From contig CAZJTL010000005.1 in assembly GCA_964548905.1 (NCBI GenBank), positions 1 through 64,000 on the forward strand: a stretch of DNA of 64,000 bases, given 5' to 3'. The translations under genes and the position numbers were made by a program. The notes beneath the pieces were generated by a model. That model searched no databases. It was not told the DNA's origin and was given only the letters and a program-made list of their open reading frames with translations. Positions 23,307 to 32,600 of this stretch are shown piece after piece; position 1 is the stretch's first letter, and every line of letters starts with the position of its first letter. The stretch is from CAZJTL01 sp964548905 (lineage in GTDB: Bacteria > Cyanobacteriota > Cyanobacteriia > Cyanobacteriales > Xenococcaceae).

Positions 23307-24173
23307 CTAAGCTGCCAGATCGATATCTTCTAAAATAGCGATCGCTTGCTGACAAAGTTGTTGATGACAATGTCCATTGCTAGCCATTAGTCCTCCCCAT
23401 TGTCTGACATCACCTTGGTTATAAGTGAGAGGATCGCCGCTAAAGTGGGTAAATTTGCCACCAGCTTCGGTAAGAATTAACTCTGGTGCTGCAAAATCCC
23501 AGTCTTTAGGTGCAGATTTACCAGATAAGGAAATATAGACATCAGATTGATGTTCTAGAATTGTAGAAATTTTACAGCCGACGCTACCTACATAGTTGCG
23601 TGCTTTAAAAGTAATTCGATCGAGCAATTTTTGAAAGCGCTCATCTCGGTGAGTACGACTAGCAACTAAATATAATTCTTGAGGAGAGTTGCGATCAGAA
23701 ACCTTGATTTGTTTGGTGACACCATCGCGAGTTTCCACAAAGGTACCTTGATTTTTAGTAGCAAAATATAGTTTTTCTGCTTCTGGAAGGGCAACTACAG
23801 CGAGAACGGGGCGATTTTGATAAGTTAGGGCAATATGAATCGCATATTCTCCTGTTTTATCGATAAAATCCCTCGTACCATCAAGAGGATCGATAATCCA
23901 AACCCATTCTTGAGGTAGAGGAGTTGTTCCTTTGTAGGTTTCTTCGCTTAAGTAGCCAAATTCTTCTGTTCCCAAAGCTGCTTGTAATTTTTCTAAGATA
24001 TAGTGATTAGTAGCCAAGTCAGCAGCCGTGACAGGGCCATCTTTCTTGTCCTCATTAATATCTAAGTTAATTTCACCTCGATAATAGGAACGTAAGATAT
24101 CGGATGCACCCCAACCGATGGGGCGAACGATCGCCAAAATTTCTGCTAATTTTGCTGATTGATTGGTATCCAA
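23307..24173 (-). CDS. cysQ: 3'(2'),5'-bisphosphate nucleotidase, CysQ type
   Basis: 288 residues, inositol-monophosphatase superfamily. Metal ligands are visible in GYLSEETYK, WIIDPLDGTRDF and the C-terminal APKDWDFAAPELIL; an earlier DGPVTAADLATN motif is also typical. CysQ removes the 3' phosphate of PAP left by sulfate assimilation and sulfotransfer, a role that fits the presence of a sulfotransferase gene elsewhere in the window, though the two are not linked. Complete; no operon partner. Confidence 0.9.
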   Translation of the reverse strand: MDTNQSAKLAEILAIVRPIGWGASDILRSYYRGEINLDINEDKKDGPVTAADLATNHYILEKLQAALGTEEFGYLSEETYKGTTPLPQEWVWIIDPLDGTRDFIDKTGEYAIHIALTYQNRPVLAVVALPEAEKLYFATKNQGTFVETRDGVTKQIKVSDRNSPQELYLVASRTHRDERFQKLLDRITFKARNYVGSVGCKISTILEHQSDVYISLSGKSAPKDWDFAAPELILTEAGGKFTHFSGDPLTYNQGDVRQWGGLMASNGHCHQQLCQQAIAILEDIDLAA

Positions 24174-24409
24174 AACGAGCTTTCCCTTTCATTTTATTTG
24201 TGCCAGCTTTCAGCAATTATGACAAATAAAAAGTGACTATTGCGATTACAAGAAAGTACAAATATTAATTAATAAAATTTTTCTGGTGGCGATCGCCTGA
24301 TATGCTTAATTTCGATACGCGATTGAGAAGTAGTCATCTAAATTTTCATACGGGAGGAAGAGGAAGTATCAGCCCAGGTCAATTATCTTTGTGGTAAGTC
24401 GCTCGTGCT

Positions 24410-24589
24410 ATGTGGACATATATAATTGAAACTCTCGAATCCAATCGTATTCAGAAAATTTCTAGATTCTCTAACGAGCGACAGCTTACTTACTCAGAGG
24501 GGATCGAGTTATGGAAAAAAGACGAAACTTTTCGTTCGTTTTTTATTTCCTTATTAGCTGAAACCCATATATATCAACCAAACATCTAA
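24410..24589 (+). pseudogene. Truncated DUF6940-like gene
   Basis: A 59-codon frame, MWTYIIETLESNRIQKISRF, SEGIELWKKDETFRSFFISL, ends LAETHIYQPNI-stop. I recall a family starting MWTFxxExL with the segment ELWxxDxxFRxFFISLLAxxPFxAFRWETPP; here the frame stops where that motif should begin. The family assignment is from memory and the truncation is inferred. Just upstream (24302-24397) another 31-codon frame ends GGRGSISPGQLSLW-stop, also a likely remnant. Confidence 0.45.
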
Positions 24590-24909
24590 ATCGAAGTTAA
24601 AAGCTTGCCATATAGCAATCCTAAATGATTCATAAAAAATATCTATTGCCTATTGCCTCTTGCCCGGAGGCGGAGCATCTCCGGCTCCGCTCTTGCCTAC
24701 CATAGCCGATTAATTTACAACTCAAATAGGATCGCTATATATAAGTTTGAGGCTTTTTTTCCGCCAGAAAATGTCTAAGTCCCCTTAGTTGCGATCGCTA
24801 TTACAGGTGGTGTTTCTTTTTTGGAGGAAGTAGCATCTGCATCTCAAGAAAATCGTCTTGCTAACAATGAAAATCCTAAATCTATTGATAATTTAGAAGT
24901 GCGATATCG
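24590..24909. other. Spacer with repeats and a possible gene remnant
   Basis: Contains CCATATAGCAATCCTAAATG (a sequence also seen near 33401), GCCTCTTGCC heptamers interrupted by a hairpin GGAGGCGGAGCATCTCC, and from 24777 an open frame without a start reading VAIAITGGVSFLEEVASASQ and further, overlapping the end of the GT2 gene. The last may be a membrane-protein remnant; I do not recognise it. Confidence 0.4.
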
Positions 24910-25905
24910 CTACTCTAACCATTCAATTTCTCGTGCCAATTCTGGCAATTTACTTTCTTTCTGTCCAATAGTTCTTGCTTGCCAAACAAATAGATCGAGC
25001 GGAGTGGCGATCGCTGAGATCGGATCTACTTTTCCTGCGATCGCTTTGATCAGCTTAACGGGCAATTCTTTAATTAGCCATCTACTCAAACGATAAAATA
25101 CTTGTTCTGCATCCAACTCTCTCATTAGATCGATGCCATATAATTCGTGTAAGTAACGATTAGAAGTTCCATACCTGCGCCATTGACTTTTTAACTCACG
25201 AAAGCTCGATCGATGTCGATGTAAAACGATCGCATCATCTGCAAATTCCCATTGCCAATCGGTTGCTTTGAGAATGCGCCAACAAAGATCGGCATCTCCA
25301 CCTGTAGTTAAATAAGGACGAAATAAACCAACTCGATCGAAAATTTTGCTTCTAATCGCTAAATTTGCAGTCTGACCGTAGGCACAAAAAGGATGGTTCA
25401 ATAAAAAATGTGGAGACATCATGCCGCAAGCTTCTGCATATTTTTCCAGAATAGTATTGCCAGGTAAAGCTACCAAATTCCCTATGACCATACCAATTTC
25501 TGACTTGGCAAATGGTCGAACTAACTTTTCCAGCCAATCTGTCTGGGGACGACAATCGGCATCAGTAAATACAATAATTTCTCCACTCGCCTTACGAATG
25601 CCTTGATTGCGGGCAGCATAAGCACTTTGAATAGATTTTTCGCTAAGATGATGCCATACGAGCGCGCGATCGCTAGCTGTTTTAGTAGTTTGTTCTAGAA
25701 TTTTTGCCGTGCGATCGCTGCTATTATTATCGACCAGTAAAAACTCGATTTTTTCTTTTGGATAAGTTTGCTCTAACAAACAATTAATTAAATTTGGTAA
25801 ATCTTTTTCTCCGTTGTATATAGGTATAATTACTGATATTTTTGGTCTGAAAGGTTGATTTGGTAAGCTATCTTCTCGATCGTCTAATCCTAATTGATAA
25901 TTCAC
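24910..25905 (-). CDS. GT2-family glycosyltransferase
   Basis: 331 residues, GT-A fold. ISVIIPIYNGEKDLPNLINC opens the nucleotide-binding domain; LLVDNNSSDRT and the DxD-type metal site VFTDADCRPQTDW follow; GGDADLCWRIL and the acceptor-side acidic residues are present. No long C-terminal membrane segments, so it is a soluble or peripheral enzyme. Members build exopolysaccharide or glycolipid chains; the substrate is not readable here. The C-terminal LPELAREIEWLE is normal. Single gene with spacers on both sides. Confidence 0.9.
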   Translation of the reverse strand: MNYQLGLDDREDSLPNQPFRPKISVIIPIYNGEKDLPNLINCLLEQTYPKEKIEFLLVDNNSSDRTAKILEQTTKTASDRALVWHHLSEKSIQSAYAARNQGIRKASGEIIVFTDADCRPQTDWLEKLVRPFAKSEIGMVIGNLVALPGNTILEKYAEACGMMSPHFLLNHPFCAYGQTANLAIRSKIFDRVGLFRPYLTTGGDADLCWRILKATDWQWEFADDAIVLHRHRSSFRELKSQWRRYGTSNRYLHELYGIDLMRELDAEQVFYRLSRWLIKELPVKLIKAIAGKVDPISAIATPLDLFVWQARTIGQKESKLPELAREIEWLE

Positions 25906-26103
25906 TCTAGTAACTTTGAATGTCTGTATTTTCTATTTAAAACTGATAAATCCTAGCTATCAAGACATTGTACTAACACCAATTCTCAAAAATTAATTTT
26001 TATTGAATTAAGTCAGAAGCGATCGCGGAATTAGTAGCAGTGATTGACAATCTCAAAGATATTTTAGAGTCAACGGAAGCGGAGAAATGAGGAGTGTTAA
26101 CGA

Positions 26104-26313
26104 GTGCCAAAAAAAATTAGAGAATTGAAAGCCATGCTTCTTAAAGCTGGATTTACTTATCGATCGGGCAAAGGAAGTCATACAGTTTGGAGTCATCCAT
26201 TACTAGAATATAGTTTAACTATGTCTGGTAAAGACGGTGCAGATGCAGATCGCTATCAAGAAAAAGATGTAAGAAATGCCCTTAGAGATGTGAAAAAATT
26301 AGAAGGTGAATAA
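26104..26313 (+). CDS. hicA: HicA-family mRNA interferase toxin
   Basis: 69 residues from a GTG start. MPKKIRELKAMLLKAGFTYR and GKGSHTVWSHP give the dsRNA-binding fold with the catalytic histidine H26 of the GxGSH motif. It ends KDVRNALRDVKKLEGE. The HicB gene starts 6 bases after the stop. Upstream, a 25-codon frame without a start (26014-26090, AIAELVAVIDNLKDILEST) may be the end of a lost gene. HicA cleaves mRNA when not bound by HicB. Confidence 0.9.
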   Translation: MPKKIRELKAMLLKAGFTYRSGKGSHTVWSHPLLEYSLTMSGKDGADADRYQEKDVRNALRDVKKLEGE

Positions 26314-26319
26314 ATATCA

Positions 26320-26550
26320 ATGAAATATCAATACAGTATTCTGATTCAATGGTCAGAAGAAGACGAAAAATATCTGGTCAGTTTACCTGAATTTGGTCCC
26401 TATGCTCATACTCATGGGGATACCTATGAAGAAGCTTTAAAAAATGGTCAAGAAGTTCTAGAATTGTTAATAGAAGATTATCAAGCTAGGGGTCAATCCC
26501 TACCACAGCCTTTAACCTCTAAAGTCTCTTTTCAATTTCTTGCTAGCTAA
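26320..26550 (+). CDS. hicB: HicB-family antitoxin (short form)
   Basis: 76 residues: YSILIQWSEEDEKYLVSLPE and THGDTYEEALKNGQEVLELL, the partial RNase H-like HicB fold. It has no C-terminal ribbon-helix-helix or HTH domain, so DNA binding must use another part or another protein. It follows hicA by 6 bases and is surely co-transcribed. Confidence 0.9.
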   Translation: MKYQYSILIQWSEEDEKYLVSLPEFGPYAHTHGDTYEEALKNGQEVLELLIEDYQARGQSLPQPLTSKVSFQFLAS

Positions 26551-26681
26551 AAGAACTTATAATCATTAATCCATCGCAGACATTTCTCTGGCGATCGCGT
26601 TATTTTTAGCTATTAGCTGTCAGTAGTCAGCAGAAAGAACTCACCAGTTATATTTAACCAGAAAATCTTGTCATAACGAGA

Positions 26682-27275
26682 TTATAGACTTCTACCTTCT
26701 GCCTTCGCACTTCTGTCTTCCTGCACGAGCAACTTGACAATTAACCCATCAACAGAATAATTTCCTCCACCATTAACCAAGAAAGACAAAAAACTTAATG
26801 CATACAGCGAAGCTGTTTCAAACGATCTAATTTGCAACCCATCAACTTTAAGGTGGAAATAAATAGCCACTAGCATGGTAAATAATAAAGCTGTGGCATT
26901 AAGGCGTGTCAACAATCCTAAAGCTAGTAAAATTGCCCCAACTATTTCCACATAAGCAGCGCAGTAGGTAAAAAACATGGGATAAGGTAAACCGATCTTG
27001 GTAACGACGTTGGTAGCAAACCCTTGTACATCAGCTAGTTTATCCAAACCATTGTGTATCATTAATAGACAAACCAAAATACGAAATACAGTCCAAGTAA
27101 ATTGCAAGGCAATTTGATGTTTGGGTAAATTAGATTGCAGAATGGCAAAAATTGAGAAATTATTACGATCTTGAGTAACAGTCATTGGCAATTTATTAAA
27201 ACTTAGTTTAAAAAAATTATACGCCGAACCTAGCTCTGAGCTTTCCAGAGAATCGCCATCAAGATTAATTGACAT
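26682..27275 (-). CDS. DoxX-family membrane protein
   Basis: 197 residues with four transmembrane segments. FRILVCLLMIHNGLDKLADV, GFATNVVTKIGLPYP, FTYCAAYVEIVGAILLALGL and LLFTMLVAIYFHLKVDG are typical of DoxX. Family members act as small inner-membrane oxidoreductase partners; the role here is unknown. The first 30 residues are not family-like, and MTVTQDRNNFSIF at 27185 could be the real start. The last residues (EDRSAKAEGRSL) come from AGGCAGA repeat units. Confidence 0.85.
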   Translation of the reverse strand: MSINLDGDSLESSELGSAYNFFKLSFNKLPMTVTQDRNNFSIFAILQSNLPKHQIALQFTWTVFRILVCLLMIHNGLDKLADVQGFATNVVTKIGLPYPMFFTYCAAYVEIVGAILLALGLLTRLNATALLFTMLVAIYFHLKVDGLQIRSFETASLYALSFLSFLVNGGGNYSVDGLIVKLLVQEDRSAKAEGRSL

Positions 27276-27368
27276 TTACCCATTTACTAACTGATTCCAC
27301 TGTAGGCTAAAATTATTAAGAATTCTTTAGCCAGATATATTAAACTTATCAGTCTTCTGACGAAATTT

Positions 27369-29162
27369 ATGTCTCTCCCCATTCGTAATGTTGCTATCAT
27401 TGCCCACGTCGATCATGGTAAAACCACCCTTGTAGATGCCTTACTCAAACAATCGGGTATTTTTCGCGAAGGGGAAGATGTACCTGATTGCGTCATGGAC
27501 TCCAACGATCTCGAAAGAGAACGGGGGATTACAATTTTATCTAAAAATACAGCAGTTCGTTACCAAGATACTCTGATTAACATTGTTGATACCCCAGGAC
27601 ACGCTGATTTTGGCGGCGAAGTCGAACGGGTACTAGGTATGGTAGATGGCTGTATTTTGATTGTAGATGCCAACGAAGGCCCAATGCCGCAAACTCGCTT
27701 TGTACTGAAAAAAGCACTAGAAAAAGGTTTGCGTCCTATCTTAGTTGTCAATAAAATCGATCGCAATAATGCCGATCCAGATAAAGCAGTAGATAAAGTA
27801 TTCGATCTATTTGTTGAATTGGGTGCTGATGACGATCAGTGTGACTTTACTACCCTGTTTGCTTCAGGTTTAGCTGGTTTTGCCAAAGAAAACCTAGAAG
27901 ATGAAGGGGTGGATATGCAACCCCTATTTGAAGCGATTTTACACCACGTTCCACCACCAGTAGGCGATCCTAACAAACCCCTCCAATTACAAGTTACTAC
28001 CCTCGACTACTCCGATTACCTCGGACGCATTGTCATTGGTAGAATTCACAACGGTACGATTAAAGCTGGTCAACAAGCTGCTTTAATTAAGGATACTGGA
28101 GACATTGTTAAAGCAAAAATCAGTAAATTGATGGGATTTGAAGGCTTATCCCGCGTTGAGTTACCAGAAGCAACTGCTGGTAATATCGTTGCTGTAGCAG
28201 GATTTGCTGATGCCAATATTGGTGAAACCATCACCACCCCTGACGATCCTCAAGCATTACCTCTAATTAAGGTAGACGAACCTACCTTACAGATGACTTT
28301 CTCTGTCAACGATTCTCCTTTTGCAGGATTAGAAGGACAGTTTGTCACTTCCAGACAAATTCGCGATCGCCTGATGCGTGAGTTAGAAACTAACGTTGCT
28401 TTGCGAATTGAAGAAGGAGATTCAGCCGAAAAATTCCTCGTTTCTGGTCGTGGTGAGCTACATTTAGGCATTCTCATCGAAACTATGAGAAGAGAAGGAT
28501 ATGAATTCCAAGTTTCTCAGCCTCAAGTTATTTATCGTGAAGCTAACGGTCAACCTTGCGAACCATACGAATATTTAGTCTTAGATGTTCCTGAAGAAGC
28601 AGTCGGCGGTTGTATCGAACGCCTAGGACAGCGTAAAGGTGAAATGCAGGATATGCAAACAGGTGCAAATGGTCGCACTCAATTAGAGTTTGTCATTCCC
28701 GCTAGGGGTTTGATCGGTTTCCGTGGCGAATTTATTCGTCTCTCTCGCGGCGAAGGGATTATGAACCATAGTTTCCTAGAATATCGTCCTTTCTCTGGCG
28801 AACTAGAAACTCGTTATAACGGCGTAATTATTGCTTTTGAAGAAGGTGTTTCTACTTTCTACGCGATGAAGAATGCTGAAGACCGAGGTGTATTCTTTAT
28901 CAAACCTGGAACCAAAGTTTATAAAGGGATGATTGTAGGCGAACACAATCGTCCTCAAGACTTAGATCTCAATATTTGTAAAACCAAGCAGTTAACCAAC
29001 CATCGTTCTGCAACTGGAGATGAGTTAGACCAACTGCAAGCACCAGTAGAGATGAGTCTGGAAAGAGCATTGGAATATATTGGTGCAGATGAATTAGTCG
29101 AGGTAACTCCTCAATCGATTCGCTTACGCAAACTCAATGCGAAAAAGCTAGCCAAGCGCTAA
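27369..29162 (+). CDS. typA: GTP-binding protein TypA/BipA
   Basis: 597 residues. G1 IAHVDHGKTTLVD, G2 RERGITILSKNT, G3 VDTPGHADFGGEVERVL, G4 VVNKIDR; then EF-Tu-like domain II, two elongation-factor folds and the TypA-specific C-terminal domain (GVSTFYAMKNAEDRGVFFI, LNICKTKQLTNHRS). It acts on ribosome assembly and translation under stress. Complete, single gene, followed by a strong bidirectional terminator at 29195. Confidence 0.97.
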   Translation: MSLPIRNVAIIAHVDHGKTTLVDALLKQSGIFREGEDVPDCVMDSNDLERERGITILSKNTAVRYQDTLINIVDTPGHADFGGEVERVLGMVDGCILIVDANEGPMPQTRFVLKKALEKGLRPILVVNKIDRNNADPDKAVDKVFDLFVELGADDDQCDFTTLFASGLAGFAKENLEDEGVDMQPLFEAILHHVPPPVGDPNKPLQLQVTTLDYSDYLGRIVIGRIHNGTIKAGQQAALIKDTGDIVKAKISKLMGFEGLSRVELPEATAGNIVAVAGFADANIGETITTPDDPQALPLIKVDEPTLQMTFSVNDSPFAGLEGQFVTSRQIRDRLMRELETNVALRIEEGDSAEKFLVSGRGELHLGILIETMRREGYEFQVSQPQVIYREANGQPCEPYEYLVLDVPEEAVGGCIERLGQRKGEMQDMQTGANGRTQLEFVIPARGLIGFRGEFIRLSRGEGIMNHSFLEYRPFSGELETRYNGVIIAFEEGVSTFYAMKNAEDRGVFFIKPGTKVYKGMIVGEHNRPQDLDLNICKTKQLTNHRSATGDELDQLQAPVEMSLERALEYIGADELVEVTPQSIRLRKLNAKKLAKR

Positions 29163-29194
29163 CAATCGCTATTTATGATGACCTACCAATAATC

Positions 29195-29226
29195 AAAAAG
29201 CCTGACATGCACTGTCAGGCTTTTAT
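29195..29226. terminator. Bidirectional intrinsic terminator
   Basis: Perfect 8-bp stem GCCTGACA / TGTCAGGC with a TGCAC loop, AAAAA before and TTTT after. It serves typA on the plus strand and the DUF3134 gene on the minus strand. Confidence 0.9.
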
Positions 29227-29251
29227 TTTGAAAAGCAGAACCAACTATTTT

Positions 29252-29494
29252 CTAAGTTTCAGGTTCGTCGTCATCAAAATCATCATCAAAATCATCGTCA
29301 TCTTCACCATCGATTAAACCGTCAAATTCTTCTGCATCTAATTCTCCACCAGAAGCTTCAGGTTCGTGGGTTTCGCGGGCAATTAAACGATTATTTGCTT
29401 TTAACCAATCGAGAAGGGAAATTTCTTGTTTGAGCGGGATAACTGACGCTGGCTCGTAACGGGGTTCTTGATGTAAAGAAGGAGGATTTTGCAT
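29252..29494 (-). CDS. DUF3134-family protein
   Basis: 80 residues. MQNPPSLHQEPRYEPASVIP and LKQEISLLDWLKANNRLIAR match a small family found in cyanobacteria. The C-terminal half is a run of D and E (DGEDDDDFDDDFDDDE), making the protein very acidic and probably disordered. Function unknown. Convergent with typA across the shared terminator. Confidence 0.8.
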   Translation of the reverse strand: MQNPPSLHQEPRYEPASVIPLKQEISLLDWLKANNRLIARETHEPEASGGELDAEEFDGLIDGEDDDDFDDDFDDDEPET

Positions 29495-29624
29495 AGGTTA
29501 GATTAAATAAATAATCTTAAGGAAACCATGATTTTATCATCATCTTGAGTGTACCATTGAAAAATTGCTTTGGCTTCTCAAATTAGGATTAGTAGTTAAA
29601 AGTTTGTCAAGGCGGGAAAGAGAA

Positions 29625-30221
29625 ATGAATAAAAAAACAGCATTGTTAGAAGCGATCGCCTCTCAAAATCGCGGGTTATTAACCAACGAAGTTGATAAAG
29701 TCAAAATTCTTTCAGCTATACAACAGCTAGAAGATGTCAATCCCACACCAAAACCGCTTGAGGCGAAGGAATTATTAGAAGGAAATTGGCGCTTACTCTA
29801 TACTAGTAGCCGAGAGTTACTGGGTTTGGATCGCATTCCCTTACTCAAATTAGGACAAATCTATCAGTGTATTCGGATCGCTGAAGCAAAAATCTACAAT
29901 ATTGCCGAAATCCTGGGTATACCTATGATGGAAAGCTTGGTAAGCGTGGTTGGTTCTTTTGAACCAGTGAGCGAACGACGAGTTAAAGTTAACTTTGAGC
30001 GATCGATCGTTGGTTTGCAACGCTTGTTTGGCTATCAAAATCCTAGTCAATATATTCAGCAAATTGAAAGTGGGAAAAAATTTCCTCCTCTGGATTTCGG
30101 TATTGATAACCGCGATCGCAATGCTTGGTTAGATATTACTTATCTGGATGGGGATATGCGAATTGGCAGGGGTAATGAAGGCAATGTTTTCGTGTTGTCG
30201 AAAATGGCGGTCAATTTTTAA
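29625..30221 (+). CDS. PAP/fibrillin-family protein (plastid-lipid-associated type)
   Basis: About 198 residues from ATG at 29625, preceded by GGGAAAGAG; the frame is open for 20 more codons upstream but they are not family-like. KKTALLEAIASQNRGLLTNE, LLEGNWRLLYTSSRELLGLD, VVGSFEPVSERRVKVNFERS and WLDITYLDGDMRIGRGNEGN are the fibrillin signature. These lipocalin-like proteins associate with thylakoids and help protect the photosystems. It converges on the prohibitin-like gene with only 9 bases between stops. Confidence 0.9.
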   Translation: MNKKTALLEAIASQNRGLLTNEVDKVKILSAIQQLEDVNPTPKPLEAKELLEGNWRLLYTSSRELLGLDRIPLLKLGQIYQCIRIAEAKIYNIAEILGIPMMESLVSVVGSFEPVSERRVKVNFERSIVGLQRLFGYQNPSQYIQQIESGKKFPPLDFGIDNRDRNAWLDITYLDGDMRIGRGNEGNVFVLSKMAVNF

Positions 30222-30230
30222 GATTAATTG

Positions 30231-31064
30231 CTATTTTTTACTCTCAGAAGTAAAGTTATTGGGATTAAGGTTAATTAAAGGTAAACTCCCATTACCTCCC
30301 ATCACCATCGGGAATTTGCCATCCCATTTTTCGATCGCCTGTTGTTGCAGCAATTCTTTGGTTAAAGTGAGCTTTTGCAAGCGTTGAGACTCTGCTTGTC
30401 CTTTGGCGCGGTTAATTTGTGCTTGTGCTTCTTTGGCTGCTTTGAGAGCAACAAAATCAGCTTGTTTGGCTTCTTGTTCGGCAATTTGCTTGGATTCGAT
30501 CGCCTTGGCAAATTCTTCGGAAAAAGAAATATCTACCAAAGAAACATCATCGACCATCAGCCCATAATTCTTCAACCTGTCTCTGAGATCTGTATCGATT
30601 TCTTGTTTTAACTCTGTTCGCATGGTGATGATTTGTTCGGCGGTTTTTTTGGCGGTAGCTGCTTTAACCACCTCAGAAACTGCGGGATTGAGAATACGAA
30701 GTACAATCTGTTCTTGATCACCAATACGCTGAAACACTTGATTGACTTTTTCGGGATCTATATGCCAGTTAACCGCAATATTTGCCCTCACATCTTGTAA
30801 ATCTTTAGAAGATGCTTCGGCTTCGACATCGTTTTTCTGCACTCTGACGGTTAAATTTTGTACTGAGTTAACAATCGGCAAAATAAAGTGCAAGCCTTCG
30901 TCAAAAACTGTATCTTGTACTTTGCCAAAGCGCATCACTACACCTCTTTCACCAGCATTAACGATGGCAAAAGGTCTTAAAAAAAACAATCCAATTAACA
31001 AAATTACACCACCAGTTAAATAGCTTTTTAACTGATTAAGCTCAAAATTCTGTTTAGATTTCAT
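30231..31064 (-). CDS. Prohibitin-like SPFH-domain membrane protein
   Basis: 277 residues. One transmembrane segment (TGGVILLIGLFFLRPFAIV) precedes the SPFH domain: NAGERGVVMRFGKVQDTVFD, LHFILPIVNSVQNLTVRVQK. A long helical region (about 180-240, AIESKQIAEQEAKQADFVAL and on) forms the coiled coil that builds rings. Prohibitins scaffold membrane proteases such as FtsH. Alone in the operon; convergent with the fibrillin gene. Confidence 0.92.
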   Translation of the reverse strand: MKSKQNFELNQLKSYLTGGVILLIGLFFLRPFAIVNAGERGVVMRFGKVQDTVFDEGLHFILPIVNSVQNLTVRVQKNDVEAEASSKDLQDVRANIAVNWHIDPEKVNQVFQRIGDQEQIVLRILNPAVSEVVKAATAKKTAEQIITMRTELKQEIDTDLRDRLKNYGLMVDDVSLVDISFSEEFAKAIESKQIAEQEAKQADFVALKAAKEAQAQINRAKGQAESQRLQKLTLTKELLQQQAIEKWDGKFPMVMGGNGSLPLINLNPNNFTSESKK

Positions 31065-31084
31065 ACAGTTTATGGTTGATTGAA

Positions 31085-31315
31085 AAACAGGGAGCAGGGA
31101 GCAGGCAGCAGGCAGCAGAAGGCTTTTATGCAGAAGGCAGAAAGCTTTTATGCAGAAGGCAGAAGGTTGACTTGAAGGTAGGAAGTAGAAGGCAGAAGGA
31201 TTGTTTTAAGTAGCAGGTAGCAAGTAGCAAGTAAAAAAAACTTCAGACTTCAGACTTTAGACTTTAGACTTTAGACTTTCCCCTACACCTCACATCCTTA
31301 ATAATCCCTAACCCC
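31085..31315. repeat. Heptamer arrays upstream of the prohibitin-like gene
   Basis: Blocks of GGGAGCA, AGGCAGA (interrupted twice by CTTTTATGC), AGTAGCA and TTTAGAC units. The last block, GACTTTAGACTTTAGAC, has four exact copies. Seven-base units throughout. Confidence 0.75.
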
Positions 31316-31903
31316 TCAAACCTCCTCAGCAAAACTTGCCTTTCTCTCAAAATGAAAAGGTCCTGCGATCGAACCCCAAACTAGCTCGTCGGTTTCTGGA
31401 TCTAAACCGCGATCGAAGCTAATTAATTTGTCGGCATCAATTTCAAAGCTATTATCTAGATAAGTTTTTTTGCCTTTGCGTTCGACAATACAAGCTTTGC
31501 CAGGTTTGATTTCTCCTCTGAAGCAAGAACCAGTCCAAGTAACATCCATGTCGCAACCTGACATTTTCTCTAAATGTTCGGCTTTAAGAAATTTGAGCTT
31601 TTCTAAATCACGAGAAGCGCCATAAAAATTCTCTTCTTCTTTAACTTTATAGTTTTCTAGTTCAATTCGACCATCAACTAAATTAAACTTTAAAACTCTA
31701 AGACGGTAAGGTGCATTGAGCATAAAATCATATGCTTGTTCTAAAAATAAACTAGTTCCTAACAGTAAAGATTCGGGTAAAGGACGCATACAAACGCGAA
31801 TATGAGCAAAAAATGGAGGATTGGTAATAGCTTGTTCTTGATTGCTAAAGTCGGCAGCCATCCAACGGGCTAAAGTTAAAGTATCGGTAGAATGAGTCAT
31901 TTT
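31316..31903 (-). CDS. cpcT: Chromophore lyase CpcT/CpeT
   Basis: 195 residues from ATG at 31903 (MTHSTDTLTLARWMAADFSN); the open frame extends 38 codons upstream but those residues are not family-like. Conserved: FFAHIRVCMRPLP, FLEQAYDFMLNAPYRLRVLK, GCDMDVTWTGSCFRGEIKPG and SFDRGLDPETDELVWG. CpcT attaches phycocyanobilin to the beta subunit of phycocyanin (Cys-153); CpeT acts on phycoerythrin. Both have this fold and I cannot decide between them with confidence. No phycobilisome structural genes are near. Confidence 0.9.
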   Translation of the reverse strand, partial: KMTHSTDTLTLARWMAADFSNQEQAITNPPFFAHIRVCMRPLPESLLLGTSLFLEQAYDFMLNAPYRLRVLKFNLVDGRIELENYKVKEEENFYGASRDLEKLKFLKAEHLEKMSGCDMDVTWTGSCFRGEIKPGKACIVERKGKKTYLDNSFEIDADKLISFDRGLDPETDELVWGSIAGPFHFERKASFAEEV

Positions 31904-32600
31904 AATGAAAAAATCATCAATATAAATAATGCTATTAAAATTTTTGCAGAGGTCGGCAACGGATAGCAGACAAGAGGATACAGAATGTAATAAAGGCAGC
32001 CTTTGCAGCCAATTCAACAGTATTTTTACGTATTTTTTCTTTCCTCAACTATTTAATTTGTGTATTTGCACAATGCAAAATTGATTTGATTGATTCATAA
32101 ATTACTAATTCTTAGCCATGACGATCTAGAGATGGTATGGTTTTGCTGTCATTATTTTCTCGATCGCCAGGTAGTAGAATTTTTTCTTTAAAACAAGATC
32201 GATAACGAAGTTGTGAAGCCTGTAACTATTTAAATCAGGGGATCTTGAGATTGTTTTAACAAATGTTGCAAATAATTGATTTAATTGTTAGTCTGTGCGT
32301 AGAAATTGATGACGGCGATCGCTACCTCAAAAAAAGGGGTCTGCATAAACTGTCAATCTTAAACGTAACAAAACTTAAAGTAGCTACATTCACCCTGCTA
32401 GAAAATACTTTTGAACCGTTGAAACTTGGAGAAATTAATTATGGGTATTAAAGCTAGCTCTCAACAAGATAGTCAAATCTAAGGCTTTGACTGCAAAAAA
32501 GGCTTTCTATTTTCGCAAATATTTAACTGTGTGTCTTTCTTTACTCTTAGAAAGCATCAACCAGTGCTGTGAAACGAACAAAACTCTGGAGAGATTAATC
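31904..32600. other. Long spacer upstream of the SDR gene, with a duplicated initiation region
   Basis: No convincing gene. GAAACTTGGAGAAATTAATT followed by ATGGGTATTAAAG at 32421-32453 resembles AAACTCTGGAGAGATTAATC followed by GTGAGTATTCAAG at 32581-32613, the SDR start, with an offset of 160. The first copy opens a 13-codon frame (MGIKASSQQDSQI) that could be a leader peptide or a trace of duplication. Confidence 0.4.

Noticed and set aside
32263..32451. 62-codon open frame in the spacer before the SDR gene
   Set aside because: No ribosome site and no recognisable domain; its end overlaps the duplicated initiation region. Kept as spacer.
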